The notes under the pieces were generated by a model that was given only the letters and a program-made list of their open reading frames with translations, ran no database searches and was not told the DNA's origin. A program made the translations under genes and the position numbers. This document shows, piece after piece, positions 21,497 through 29,942 of a stretch of 59,997 nucleotides of DNA. The stretch lies in contig JAOAKM010000004.1 of the NCBI GenBank assembly GCA_026413605.1, positions 1-59,997 of the forward strand, read 5' to 3'. This DNA comes from Candidatus Nezhaarchaeota archaeon. Lineage in GTDB: Archaea > Thermoproteota > Methanomethylicia > Nezhaarchaeales > B40-G2. Numbering within the stretch: the first letter of the stretch is position 1; every line of letters begins with the position of its first letter.

Positions 21497-22246
21497 CTAC
21501 TCCTCTAGCCTAGGTGCAAGCCAGTACTGTATTCTTCCTCCACCAGGAAGGTCGAAGATTAATGTGAGGGGCATGTTAGTAGAGAACTGAAGCTCCATTA
21601 TGTCTGCAGTGGCTGCCGCCTTCATCATGTCCGTTAAGTAACTTAGGCTATATGTAGCCCTCGATGGCTCTCTAACATTAAGTTCGAGAAGGGCCCCTCC
21701 GTCCCTGCTAAAGGTAGTTGAGGATTCGCCTCTGTCACTGAGGGCGTAGAACGTGAGTTCATCAGTAGTTGCCTGTATTTTGACGTGATCGCTGACTAAC
21801 TCAGCATCCTTTAAGGCCTCCCCCATAGCATCCGCTAGGAGCTTGGCCTGAACGTTGAAGGAGACCCTTGGTGTTGGGAGCTCCTCATAGCCCAAGTCGA
21901 GTAGGGGTATGACAAAGGCTCTAGTCGCCCTCCCCCTAAACTTGATCTTTAACTTGCCCTCATCTGGCCTCAGCTCGAGTTCGAGCTTATCGCCTGAAGA
22001 AGCCCTCCTCACCAGTTTACTGAGCTGATCTAGGTTGACCCCTACTTTAGCCTCGGCCTCGCAGCTATAGTCTTCAAAGGAGGAGCTCGGCATTTCGAAG
22101 TTGACCATGCCTATCCTGGATGGATCCATCGCCCTCATTCTAACCCCCCCGGGGGCAAAGATGAAAGTGGACTCGTTGATCATCGTCGATAGGGCTAAAA
22201 TTATGTTTTTCCAAAGCTTAGCGTCGTGAAATAGTACCCTTATCAA
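21497..22246 (-). CDS. pcn: DNA polymerase sliding clamp PCNA
   Basis: Sliding clamp of 249 residues that tethers polymerases and nucleases to DNA. The N-terminal FHDAKLWKNIILALSTMINE, the MRAMDPSRIGMVNFEMP segment and the C-terminal PLTLIFDLPGGGRIQYWLAPRLEE are family-typical. Only one PCNA gene is seen here, so it could be a homotrimer; other copies may lie elsewhere. The start is TTG 22246. Confidence 0.96.
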   Translation of the reverse strand: MIRVLFHDAKLWKNIILALSTMINESTFIFAPGGVRMRAMDPSRIGMVNFEMPSSSFEDYSCEAEAKVGVNLDQLSKLVRRASSGDKLELELRPDEGKLKIKFRGRATRAFVIPLLDLGYEELPTPRVSFNVQAKLLADAMGEALKDAELVSDHVKIQATTDELTFYALSDRGESSTTFSRDGGALLELNVREPSRATYSLSYLTDMMKAAATADIMELQFSTNMPLTLIFDLPGGGRIQYWLAPRLEE

Positions 22247-22314
22247 TCAAAGACCTCCTATGGGGTGAGCTAACTGATTACTTAGCTAACTTAGGCAATA
22301 TTAAAGCTCAGCGC

Positions 22315-22662
22315 TTAATCATACTCACGCCACGTGTAGCCACACTTAACACATCTGTAAAAGCGCGTTGAACCTTCATCAGCCCTCCTGGTTTGCAAAA
22401 GCCACCAATAGGCCTCATTATGTCCGCACTTCGGACAAAGTGCTTTAATGGAAGGCATTAACTTTGATAGCTCAGACTTTATGATAACTGTTGTCTCCTG
22501 AAGAGGGCGGCTAATTCTCTGAGACACTTTAATTTCCTTAGTAATTAGAGGGGGGACCTCCGAGTAGCCACATAGCTTACAAACTAACCTGATAGTCCCC
22601 CCCTCTCTTAACGGAGAGAGCAGCTTGCCACACTTAGGACAGAACGGTATGTTACTTGTCAT
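22315..22662 (-). CDS. tfs: Transcription factor S (TFS/TFIIS-like)
   Basis: RNA polymerase cleavage factor of 115 residues that rescues backtracked polymerase. The N-terminal ribbon is FCPKCGKLL...CKLCGY and the C-terminal one is CPKCGHNEAYWW...CVKCGYTW. The acidic RADEG tip between the last strands is the catalytic DE pair. I chose ATG 22662 (MTSNIPFCPKCG) because it overlaps the DUF99 stop as ATGA and matches the family start; an upstream TTG would add 19 unrelated residues. Confidence 0.95.
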   Translation of the reverse strand: MTSNIPFCPKCGKLLSPLREGGTIRLVCKLCGYSEVPPLITKEIKVSQRISRPLQETTVIIKSELSKLMPSIKALCPKCGHNEAYWWLLQTRRADEGSTRFYRCVKCGYTWREYD

Positions 22663-23168
22663 TGTAGCACCCCGTGATAGTCTCTTTCTTTTCCATACGG
22701 CTGGTTTAAGCTTTTCCAATCTTCATGTAGCGACTTAACTAGAGGAGCCAATAGTAAGGCAATTCTCAAAGCTTCTATGCCCAACGGGCCTCGAAGCGTC
22801 TTTATCAGGGATGCTGCCCTTTCTGAACTCATCCCTGAGCACTCAACTATGCTGCCACTGAGCCTAGTAACTAGTAGCGCTGGCTTCTTTAAAATTACGG
22901 CTACCTCATTAAGTCTCCCCATTAGCGGGAGGCTGCTGGAAAATAGCACGGCTGCGAGTTCTTTATAAAAGGGACTTGACTTAATGCCCTGAGCTAGACT
23001 ATCTGCATCACCCATGTTCCATAGTAAAGCGAAAGTGCCGTCAATTAATAGGGGCCCCCTTGAAACTACGCATATACATAGCTGACGACCTTTACACGTT
23101 GCTGCTGCCTCAACACCTAGAATCCTTATCTCGGGCTTCCACCTTTTTGAGTGCGAAGGTGGAAACAA
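22659..23168 (-). CDS. DUF99 family protein (endonuclease V-like fold)
   Basis: Protein of 169 residues. The opening KPEIRILGVEAAATCKGRQLCICVVSRGPLLIDGTF resembles DUF99, an archaeal family with an endonuclease V/RNase H-like fold. Other DUF99 proteins have an aspartate pair after LGI; here the position reads GVEAAA, so the active-site acid may be lost. The stop overlaps tfs by 4 bases and rpo11 lies 9 bases upstream, so it belongs to this transcription cluster. Function is unknown. Confidence 0.7.
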   Translation of the reverse strand: MFPPSHSKRWKPEIRILGVEAAATCKGRQLCICVVSRGPLLIDGTFALLWNMGDADSLAQGIKSSPFYKELAAVLFSSSLPLMGRLNEVAVILKKPALLVTRLSGSIVECSGMSSERAASLIKTLRGPLGIEALRIALLLAPLVKSLHEDWKSLNQPYGKERDYHGVLQ

Positions 23169-23177
23169 CTTCTAGAT

Positions 23178-23456
23178 CTACTTCAGTTTTTCTAAGGCTT
23201 CCCTCTCGAAAATCCTTGTGAGCTCGACAACCTTAGCAGCAGCCTTCCTTAAGGCCTCTTCAGGACTCTCGGTGCCATCGGTCCTTACAATGAATACAGG
23301 GTTGGAGATTAGGGGATGATCGATGCGGTACGCAGCAAAGGCCACGGCTGGATCTTGAAGTAGAGCTTCCTTTAAAACGTTGCAGAAGGTGTGTCCTTCA
23401 TTCCTAACCTCAAAGACCAGGGTGTTTAGACCCCTGTTTAAAACGGCGATCTCCAT
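23178..23456 (-). CDS. rpo11: DNA-directed RNA polymerase subunit Rpo11 (L)
   Basis: Small assembly subunit of RNA polymerase, 92 residues, homologous to the alpha N-terminal domain; it pairs with Rpo3. Signature segments are EVRNEGHTFCNVLKEALLQDPAVAFAAYRIDHPLISNPVFIVRTDG. Start ATG. It is 19 bases downstream of csl4. Confidence 0.95.
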   Translation of the reverse strand: MEIAVLNRGLNTLVFEVRNEGHTFCNVLKEALLQDPAVAFAAYRIDHPLISNPVFIVRTDGTESPEEALRKAAAKVVELTRIFEREALEKLK

Positions 23457-23475
23457 ATAACTGTCCCCAACTTAT

Positions 23476-24078
23476 CTACGTAAAGCTCTTAATTAACCTA
23501 GTTTCTGCGTCGTCCCAACGAAGGAGATAGTTTAAGGAAAGCTTACGCTGTTCTTGTGAAGCACACATAGGGCATGTTAGTCGTCCAGCCTTTAGGAAGA
23601 GGGGGTGACGACACTTAGAGCAGAATGCTAGTACTACGCCTAACTTCTCATCCTTAATCGACAAGGGGTAGGGATTTCTGAAAGAGAGCACTCTAGCCCT
23701 TAATATATCACCAAGCCACAGGACGTCGAGCACCTTATCGACGAACTTCACATCAATCTCACTAACGTGAAGAGTGGCTTTAAAGGGCGTAGAAAAGCCC
23801 TTTAACCCCTCGACTTCATACAAATCTACTTCAGCCACGTCCTTTCTAATCTCAGAGACCACGCCAAGCACGATGTCCCCCTTCCTAGGAATGAGAGGGG
23901 ACTTTTTCATTGGTATAACAGAGACTACATGTCTCTCCATATCCATAGATAACGTGCCGGTCACGCAAGCACGTACGGTTCCTGCCTCTTCATAGACCCC
24001 TGGGCCGGGCGAGAACTCTTCAATAGCGCATACATAGTCTCCGGGCGTCACGATAATGATGCTACTCACCGCTCGCAC
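23476..24078 (-). CDS. csl4: Exosome complex RNA-binding protein Csl4
   Basis: Cap subunit of the archaeal exosome, 200 residues. Order: an N-terminal domain with VTPGDYVCAIEEFSPGPGVYEEAGTVRA, a central S1 domain (GDIVLGVVSEIRKDVAEVDL) and a C-terminal zinc ribbon FCSKCRHPL...LTCPMCASQ. Start GTG 24078. Placement beside rpo11 and a METTL5-like methylase is common in archaea. Confidence 0.95.
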   Translation of the reverse strand: MRAVSSIIIVTPGDYVCAIEEFSPGPGVYEEAGTVRACVTGTLSMDMERHVVSVIPMKKSPLIPRKGDIVLGVVSEIRKDVAEVDLYEVEGLKGFSTPFKATLHVSEIDVKFVDKVLDVLWLGDILRARVLSFRNPYPLSIKDEKLGVVLAFCSKCRHPLFLKAGRLTCPMCASQEQRKLSLNYLLRWDDAETRLIKSFT

Positions 24079-24091
24079 CAGGCAAGGTCAG

Positions 24092-24715
24092 CTAGGCTGG
24101 TTGAGAAAAACCTTGCCTCCTAAACAGGAAGAGATCGGTCTCGACAAACCTGAATTTCTCTTCATGAAAGTCAAATAGCCGCGGAATCCTCAGCTTAAGG
24201 GAGTCGAGGATCTCAGCCTCTCCTCCAAGACTTTCAACGAACTTCTTAATGAACAATCTCCCCTTAGGCGATTTCTTATGTAAGCTGAAGGAAATGGGCG
24301 CTGTCTTCAAAGCGCAGTCAATAAAAGCTCTATCAGCCCCCTTCTGCTGAACACCGAAGGGAGGGTTCTGAATCACCACCTCCCCTCTGATGGATAGCTT
24401 TGGAATACGGGCCCTAAGCCAGGAAGTTACTTGAGCTACGCCCAAGCGCCAAGCATTACTTCGGGCTACTTTAAGCGCCACTGAGTCTATGTCAACACCT
24501 ATTGATAGGCGTGCACCTAGAAGTGCGGCCCCTATCGTTAACCTACCAACACCGCAGCCTAAGTCGATTACTACTCGCCCCTGAAGCCAGTCCTTAATTC
24601 TCCATAGAAACTTAGCTGCGTCCTCACCAGTAATTGTATACTGCTCAAGCTTAGGGGATGGAGAAGGATGAGGGGACAGCGACTCCAGCAACATAGCAAG
24701 CTTCCTGAGCTTCAA
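24092..24715 (-). CDS. METTL5-like N6-adenine RNA methyltransferase
   Basis: S-adenosylmethionine-dependent methylase of 207 residues. The cofactor motif VVIDLGCGVGRLTIGAALLGA is at about residue 48 and the N6-adenine catalytic motif NPPFGVQQKGADRAFID is at about residue 115. This matches archaeal relatives of eukaryotic METTL5, which modify an rRNA adenine; the exact target here is inferred. Start TTG 24715. Confidence 0.85.
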   Translation of the reverse strand: MKLRKLAMLLESLSPHPSPSPKLEQYTITGEDAAKFLWRIKDWLQGRVVIDLGCGVGRLTIGAALLGARLSIGVDIDSVALKVARSNAWRLGVAQVTSWLRARIPKLSIRGEVVIQNPPFGVQQKGADRAFIDCALKTAPISFSLHKKSPKGRLFIKKFVESLGGEAEILDSLKLRIPRLFDFHEEKFRFVETDLFLFRRQGFSQPA

Positions 24716-24862
24716 GGCGCTCGACTAAGTACTTAAGGGCTCGCCTTTAAACATGTATAAGGCATTAAGGGCGGCTATTCTCAGCATAACCTTCAGCTTA
24801 AGTTATAAGGGGGTGCTAATGGAAAATTGAAATTAAAGCCTGTCACCTAGTCTTTGGCGAGT

Positions 24863-25867
24863 CTAAAACCCTTCAAAGGGGTCTGAGTACCCATACCTCC
24901 ACCCCCCGCTCAGCGATAGCTGTAGCTCCTTAGGAGTTAAGAGAGGCCTGCGAAAGCCCTCTCGTTCAAAGAAAGCGAGGAGAGGGCATGAAGTTACCAC
25001 GAAGGACTCTACATCTGGAAAGTTTGCTTCAAGCGAAGGTGTGACTTCGCGACAAGCTATTAACAAGACTTCCTTCTTCGCTCTATTCAGCTCCCTCACC
25101 ACTTTCTCAATAAGCCTAGGTCTATATTGACCAGGCTTCAAGCCTATTAAAACACCGAACTTCTTAGCCTCTGACGCCGTAGTAATGTCGCGAAGCTTAA
25201 TGGACGCTGTCTTCTTTACGTAAGGCTCAACGTCTAAAAGCTTCTTAGCTATGGGGTCTGCGGCAATCACTGGCAATCCTGTCGATAACCCTAAGCCCAG
25301 AGGGTGCATTACCCCTCCCCCAATAAATAATAAGCAGTCAACGTTCGACTGGAGATGCTTACCACTAGTATAGTCGCATCCTATTACTTGGCCGGGTTTG
25401 AGATTAGGTTTAGCCGGCCTAGCCACGTATACCTCAAAGCCTATGCTTTCGAGGACGTTCGCAGCCTCCTTTAGCATCTGTACATATTGAAGCGTAGTAC
25501 ATAGCCCGATGCGTTTGCCTCTATTTCTCAATAAGTGCTCAGCCATCTTTACCACTTCAGTAGCTTCTCCTTCAGCATAGCAGTCTACGTAGAGCGTGTC
25601 AACTCTACCTTCCTTCAAGGCCGGTTCATTATGACCGAAGTGTATAAGGAGGTCTACGCCCAGCCTCGCTGCTTCGTCCCAGGCGATGTCGCAAGCACCA
25701 TAGCACGGGTCGCCTAGTAGTATTGGGGTACATCCAGTCTCGCGCTGAATGACGTCGGCCAGGTATGAAGCATACGGCTTAAGCCCTTCTGGAAGCTGGA
25801 GGGCGACTCGCTTAGCCCCCTTCCTCCTTATTTCATTAACGACGTCAACTAGCCTGAAGTTGAACAT
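24863..25867 (-). CDS. dph2: 2-(3-amino-3-carboxypropyl)histidine synthase Dph2
   Basis: Radical SAM-type enzyme of 334 residues that makes the first intermediate of diphthamide on EF-2. The three cluster cysteines of the family fit GDPCYGACD near residue 57, VIGCDYTSG near 163 and VVTSCPLLAF near 288. Start ATG (MFNFRLVDVVNEIRRK). It is divergent from srp54. Confidence 0.94.
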   Translation of the reverse strand: MFNFRLVDVVNEIRRKGAKRVALQLPEGLKPYASYLADVIQRETGCTPILLGDPCYGACDIAWDEAARLGVDLLIHFGHNEPALKEGRVDTLYVDCYAEGEATEVVKMAEHLLRNRGKRIGLCTTLQYVQMLKEAANVLESIGFEVYVARPAKPNLKPGQVIGCDYTSGKHLQSNVDCLLFIGGGVMHPLGLGLSTGLPVIAADPIAKKLLDVEPYVKKTASIKLRDITTASEAKKFGVLIGLKPGQYRPRLIEKVVRELNRAKKEVLLIACREVTPSLEANFPDVESFVVTSCPLLAFFEREGFRRPLLTPKELQLSLSGGWRYGYSDPFEGF

Positions 25868-25892
25868 AGACTGGTTTTTTAACCAGGCCTTC

Positions 25893-25902
25893 TAAATTTA
25901 AA
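25893..25902 (+). promoter_or_regulatory. TATA box for srp54
   Basis: TAAATTTAAA centred about 26 bases before the TTG at 25922, so the transcript may start at or near that codon. This supports the shorter SRP54 start. Confidence 0.45.
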
Positions 25903-25921
25903 CTTGCTTAAGGTGACGTAC

Positions 25922-27247
25922 TTGGTACTTGAAAAAATGGCCACCTCTCTTCGAGCGGCGGTATCTAAGTTCCTCAAAGCCCCAGTGGCTGATGATAAGG
26001 CAGTAAGGGAACTTTTAAGAGACGTCCAAAGGGCGCTTCTGCAGAGCGACGTTAACGTTGAGCTGGTGCTTAAGCTAACGAAGAAAGTTGAAGAGGTCTC
26101 TAGAACGAGCCTCCCACCAGGATTGACTAGGAGAGACCTAGTACTGAAGGCAGTTTATGAAGAGCTCATTAACTTGCTAGGAGGCGAAATGCCTGCTGAG
26201 CTTAAGCTAGACCCCACAAGGACAAACGTAATTTTACTCCTAGGGGTTCAAGGGAGCGGGAAGACTACGAGTGCGGCTAAGTTGGCATTATTCCTTAAGC
26301 GCAAGGGGTATAAGCCTGCGCTAGTATGTGCCGACAACTTTAGGCCCGCTGCTTATGAGCAGCTACAACAACTCGGTGAGCAAGCTAAAGTCCCGGTGCT
26401 CTTTGAGAGAGCAAGTGATTCCATCGCAATGGCGAAGAAGGGGGTTGAAAAGGCCAAGGACTTGGGCCTCAATGTAGTAATAGTGGATACGGCGGGAAGG
26501 CATAAAGAAGAAAGAGCGTTGATGGAGGAGGCTAAACAATTAGTCGAGGCTTTAAAGCCTGACGAAGTTATACTGGTCGTCGATGCTACGATAGGCCAGC
26601 AAGCTAAGGCCCAAGCAGAAGCCTTTAGCCAGGCCGTACAAGTAGGGTCTATTTTCCTAACAAAGTTAGATGGTGCCGCTAGAGGAGGAGGGGCGCTTTC
26701 AGCTGTAGCTGCAACTAACGCCACCATTAAGTTTGTAGGTGTGGGGGAGAAGCTAGATGAAATTGAGCTGTTTGATCCTAAGAGCTTTGTCTCCCGCCTT
26801 TTGGGCATGGGGGACGTTAGGGCCTTCGTAGAGAAGGCGAGGGCAGCCGAGTTGAGCTTAGGAAGAAAAGTAGAGGACTTCCTTGTAGGCAGGTTTACGC
26901 TTAAGGATTTATTAAGCCAAATTGAGGGAGTTAAGAGAATGGGGCCCTTTAGAAAGGTGCTTGAGCTCGTTCCAAGCTTTTCATTAAAGCTACCCCCAGA
27001 AGCCGCAGATGTAGCAGAAGAGAAACTTAAGAAGTGGTCTGCCATCCTCAAGTCAATGACGCAGAAGGAGAGAGAGACGCCAGAGATTATTGATAAATCT
27101 AGAATGAGAAGAATAGCCAGAGGAAGCGGGGTTGAAGTAAAAGAGGTAAAGGAAGTACTTAATTACTACTACGCAGCACGCAAGTGGATGAGACAGTTTG
27201 CGCGAAGGGGTAAGAAACTAGACTTCCTCCTTAAGGAGCTTCGCTAG
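25922..27247 (+). CDS. srp54: Signal recognition particle protein SRP54
   Basis: GTPase of 441 residues that binds signal sequences and 7S RNA and docks with FtsY. The N domain is followed by the G domain with GVQGSGKTTSAAKLA near residue 108, VIVDTAGRH near 187 and TKLDGAARGGG near 247. The methionine-rich M domain ends the protein (KRMGPFRKVLEL, SRMRRIARGSGVEVKEV). TTG 25922 gives MVLEKMATSLR, the usual SRP54 beginning, with AGGTGA upstream; TTG 25904 would add six residues. Confidence 0.96.
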   Translation: MVLEKMATSLRAAVSKFLKAPVADDKAVRELLRDVQRALLQSDVNVELVLKLTKKVEEVSRTSLPPGLTRRDLVLKAVYEELINLLGGEMPAELKLDPTRTNVILLLGVQGSGKTTSAAKLALFLKRKGYKPALVCADNFRPAAYEQLQQLGEQAKVPVLFERASDSIAMAKKGVEKAKDLGLNVVIVDTAGRHKEERALMEEAKQLVEALKPDEVILVVDATIGQQAKAQAEAFSQAVQVGSIFLTKLDGAARGGGALSAVAATNATIKFVGVGEKLDEIELFDPKSFVSRLLGMGDVRAFVEKARAAELSLGRKVEDFLVGRFTLKDLLSQIEGVKRMGPFRKVLELVPSFSLKLPPEAADVAEEKLKKWSAILKSMTQKERETPEIIDKSRMRRIARGSGVEVKEVKEVLNYYYAARKWMRQFARRGKKLDFLLKELR

Positions 27248-27271
27248 AAAGCGAGTTTCGGTGAAGGCGGC

Positions 27272-28573
27272 TTGAACATACTGGAAGTAGCTAAGCAGCT
27301 TATACTAGAAGCCCCTCTATGCGAAAGCTGTCTGGGAAGGTGCTTTGCTAAGATAGGTAGGGCATTGAGCAATCGCGAACGTGGATACATACTTAAAGGC
27401 GCGCTATTATTAGAAGCCGAGCGTCTAAGAGCTGAGAATGATAAAGAAGGAGAAGACTTACTCAAGGCACTAAGTAAGTCTGGCTTTAAGTGGGTCTTGG
27501 ATAAGACTAAGGAAGAGGCTCAAGAGGACTGTTATATATGTCGAGGCATAATGGATAAGCTCCAAGATTTTGTCCTAGTCATTAAGGAAGCTCTATCTCC
27601 CTACGAGTACGCAACCTTCCTATTAGGTACCAAAATACCCGGAGACGCTGTCGAACGAGAGGACGCGCTTAGGGCTAAGCTATCACTTAACTATAGTGAG
27701 TCCTTGAAGAACGATGTAAACCGTGAGCTAAGAAAACTTCTCTCCCAGAGGCTAGAGAAGCGTATTGATTTTAGGAAGCCAGACGTAATTATTGTAGTAG
27801 ACGTGGGGACTAGTAAAGTAGAGGTTAAGCCCAGCCCGATTTTCATCTTTGGAAGGTACCTAAAGCTCAAGGCTGGGATCCCCCAGAATAAGTGGTACTG
27901 TCCAAGGTGCTGGGGGAGGGGCTGTGAGCATTGTAAATGGACAGGAAAGCTGTACTCTACCTCTGTGGAGGAACTAGTAGCTGATCCTATAAAGGAGATG
28001 TACGAGGGGAAGGATGCTAAGTTCCACGGTGCAGGTAGGGAGGATGTAGATGTTAAGGTTCTAGGCAGAGGTAGGCCTTTCATCGTTGAAGTTAGAGAGC
28101 CACGTAGAAGGAACGTGGACCTAGTTAAGGTTGAGGAGGAAGTCAATAGAAGAGCTGAGGGGCTTGTAGAAGTCAAGGAGTTAAGTTACTCTTCAAGGGA
28201 GGAGGTAAGGAGACTTAAGCTAACTACTCAGATTAGGGAGAAAGTCTATTTAGCTAGGATAAAAGTCAGGGGGGGGCTAAGTGAAGAAGAAGCCCTAGGT
28301 CTTGAGAAAACCTTAAGCGGCTCACTAATAAGACAAAGAACGCCTTTAAGGGTCCTACACCGAAGGGCCGATAAAGTTAGGGTTAAGAAGATCTATGAAT
28401 TTAAGGTAAAAGGCCTTGAAGGAGAAACCCTAATTGCGCAGGTTAAAGCACAAGGGGGTCTATACGTTAAAGAGCTAATGACAGGGGATGAAGGGAGAAC
28501 TACTCCTAGCGTAGCTGAGCTCCTCAACAAGAGGGTAGAGGTAGAGGAGCTAACGGTGTTAGACGTAGAGTAG
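27272..28573 (+). CDS. pus10: tRNA pseudouridine(54/55) synthase Pus10
   Basis: Enzyme of 433 residues that makes pseudouridine 54 and 55 in the tRNA T loop of archaea. Cysteine motifs in the N-terminal half (CESCLGRCF, CYICRG, CPRCWGRGCEHC) form the zinc-binding accessory region. The catalytic aspartate lies in GREDVDVKVLGRGRPFIVEV near residue 245. Start TTG 27272 after GGTGAAGG. It ends one base before the L21e stop on the other strand. Confidence 0.94.
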   Translation: MNILEVAKQLILEAPLCESCLGRCFAKIGRALSNRERGYILKGALLLEAERLRAENDKEGEDLLKALSKSGFKWVLDKTKEEAQEDCYICRGIMDKLQDFVLVIKEALSPYEYATFLLGTKIPGDAVEREDALRAKLSLNYSESLKNDVNRELRKLLSQRLEKRIDFRKPDVIIVVDVGTSKVEVKPSPIFIFGRYLKLKAGIPQNKWYCPRCWGRGCEHCKWTGKLYSTSVEELVADPIKEMYEGKDAKFHGAGREDVDVKVLGRGRPFIVEVREPRRRNVDLVKVEEEVNRRAEGLVEVKELSYSSREEVRRLKLTTQIREKVYLARIKVRGGLSEEEALGLEKTLSGSLIRQRTPLRVLHRRADKVRVKKIYEFKVKGLEGETLIAQVKAQGGLYVKELMTGDEGRTTPSVAELLNKRVEVEELTVLDVE

Positions 28574-28574
28574 C

Positions 28575-28865
28575 TTAAACAGGCTTTAGGTGCTCAGCTT
28601 TAGTTATTATGTTTTTACGCTTATTTCCTAGGAATACCTCAACTATATAAGCTGACCCTCTTCTACCAGTGACTATGCCCACAAGTCCTTGAAACCTCTT
28701 ATGAGGAGCAGTCTCTATGTAGGTGGGATCGATGTCGATAGCTACGCGTTGACCCACATTGTATTCTTGAAGGAGGTTGCCTAGTCCCCTCATCCCACGC
28801 TCCCTTGGATGTTTAGAAAGTCTCCTCCTAGACCTACACCTAAGTCCTTTTGACTTAGCCCCCAA
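28575..28865 (-). CDS. rpl21e: 50S ribosomal protein L21e
   Basis: Ribosomal protein of 96 residues. The core KSKGLRCRSRRRLSKHPRERG and VAIDIDPTYIETAPHKRFQGLVGIVTGRRGSAYIVEV are typical. I favour TTG 28865 because GAGGT lies 7 bases before it and the length then matches the family. An in-frame ATG at 28919 would add 18 residues that do not resemble L21e, although it is close to the TATA box. Confidence 0.93.
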   Translation of the reverse strand: MGAKSKGLRCRSRRRLSKHPRERGMRGLGNLLQEYNVGQRVAIDIDPTYIETAPHKRFQGLVGIVTGRRGSAYIVEVFLGNKRKNIITKAEHLKPV

Positions 28866-28944
28866 CTTGAAGACCTCAGGAACCTTAAAAGCGCAGACTT
28901 TTATTCTTCTCGCGACCATGAGCGAGGGCGCCGAGGCCGATGCT

Positions 28945-28960
28945 TCTATAAGTATTTAAA
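28945..28960. promoter_or_regulatory. Bidirectional TATA elements, rpl21e and rpo4
   Basis: The gap between the divergent rpl21e and rpo4 genes holds TATAAGTATTTAAA-like sequence. TTTAAATA reads on the minus strand at 28960-28953, and AGTATTTAAA reads on the plus strand. The plus-strand element is about 30 bases before the GTG of rpo4. Confidence 0.45.
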
Positions 28961-28986
28961 GCTTTAACGACACCAGATTTGATGAA

Positions 28987-29346
28987 GTGAGAATATTGAG
29001 GATAAGGGAGATGAGGGAAGTTACTTTCGCTAAGGCAAAGGAGGTCTTAGAAGGAGTTAAGTCGAAGTGGGGGGAGCTTAAGCACTTCCAACAAATTACA
29101 TTAGACTACCTCACAAAGTTCTCTAAGCTTCCGGCCGATAAGGCTGAGGAGCTTGTAGTTAAGCTGTGTGAGCAGTTTAAACTCTCGAGGGCTGTGGCAG
29201 TACAGGTAGTTAACGTAATGCCTGGAAGTAATGAAGAGCTCAGACAAATCCTTGTAAAGGAGGGGAGGGTTTTCCTTACGGAAGAGCTAGACGAGATAAG
29301 GAAAGTCCTCAGCCGATACCTAATTGAAGAGCAAGAGCAGGGGTAG
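28987..29346 (+). CDS. rpo4: DNA-directed RNA polymerase subunit Rpo4 (F)
   Basis: Stalk subunit of RNA polymerase, 119 residues, partner of Rpo7. The segments SKLPADKAEELVVKLCEQFKLSRAVAVQVVNVMPGSNEELRQIL match the HRDC-like fold of Rpo4. The start is GTG 28987; ATG eight codons later is possible. The order rpl21e / rpo4-DUF655-ksgA-hemK is a conserved archaeal neighbourhood. Confidence 0.93.
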   Translation: MRILRIREMREVTFAKAKEVLEGVKSKWGELKHFQQITLDYLTKFSKLPADKAEELVVKLCEQFKLSRAVAVQVVNVMPGSNEELRQILVKEGRVFLTEELDEIRKVLSRYLIEEQEQG

Positions 29347-29354
29347 GTACAAGT

Positions 29355-29942
29355 TTGTCGTCTAGGAAGTTTGAGGAGTACGCATACATACTTGACTACC
29401 TTCCTCAGGGACGCTTACTTAATGGAAGGTCAGTCCGTCAGCGAAAACCCATTGCCTTAGCTGTAGGAGAAGACTTCTTCACGCTACTTGAACTCATCCC
29501 TAGAGAAGGAGTGATTCTCTCCCCTTTAGAGAGGGTGTTTATAGGCAAGGGGTTCAGGGACAAGATAGACCATATAAATAGGAGAATAAGCTACAACGAA
29601 TTAACCATCACGGCCAAGGATGAGCTCGAGAAGGTGATTAGTAAGCTAGTCGACGAGAACGAGAGGAAGTTCGTAGAAGTATTTAACACCGCTCCTCCAC
29701 TCACAACAAGGATGCATTCACTTGAGCTCATAAAGGGCATAGGGAAGAAGAAATTATGGGAGATCCTCGAGGAGAGGAGGAAGAAGCCCTTTGAGAGCTT
29801 CAAGGATATAGAGGGGAGAGTTGGACTTCGCGGCATAGCGAAAGCCATTAAGGAAAGGATACTCGAGGAGATTAAGGGGGAGCAGCGATACTATTTATTC
29901 GTTAGACCTGCGCCTAGAACTGCAGAAAAACCGTCAGAGTGA
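29355..29942 (+). CDS. DUF655 RNA-binding protein
   Basis: Protein of 195 residues. An OB-like N-terminal half (YAYILDYLPQGRLLNGRSVRQRKPIALAVGEDFFTLLELI) is followed by a helix-hairpin-helix region (LELIKGIGKKKLWEILEERRKKPFESFKDIEGRVGL). This is the archaeal DUF655 family, thought to bind nucleic acid. Start TTG 29355. It overlaps ksgA by 4 bases, hinting at a role with rRNA or ribosome maturation. Confidence 0.88.
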   Translation: MSSRKFEEYAYILDYLPQGRLLNGRSVRQRKPIALAVGEDFFTLLELIPREGVILSPLERVFIGKGFRDKIDHINRRISYNELTITAKDELEKVISKLVDENERKFVEVFNTAPPLTTRMHSLELIKGIGKKKLWEILEERRKKPFESFKDIEGRVGLRGIAKAIKERILEEIKGEQRYYLFVRPAPRTAEKPSE

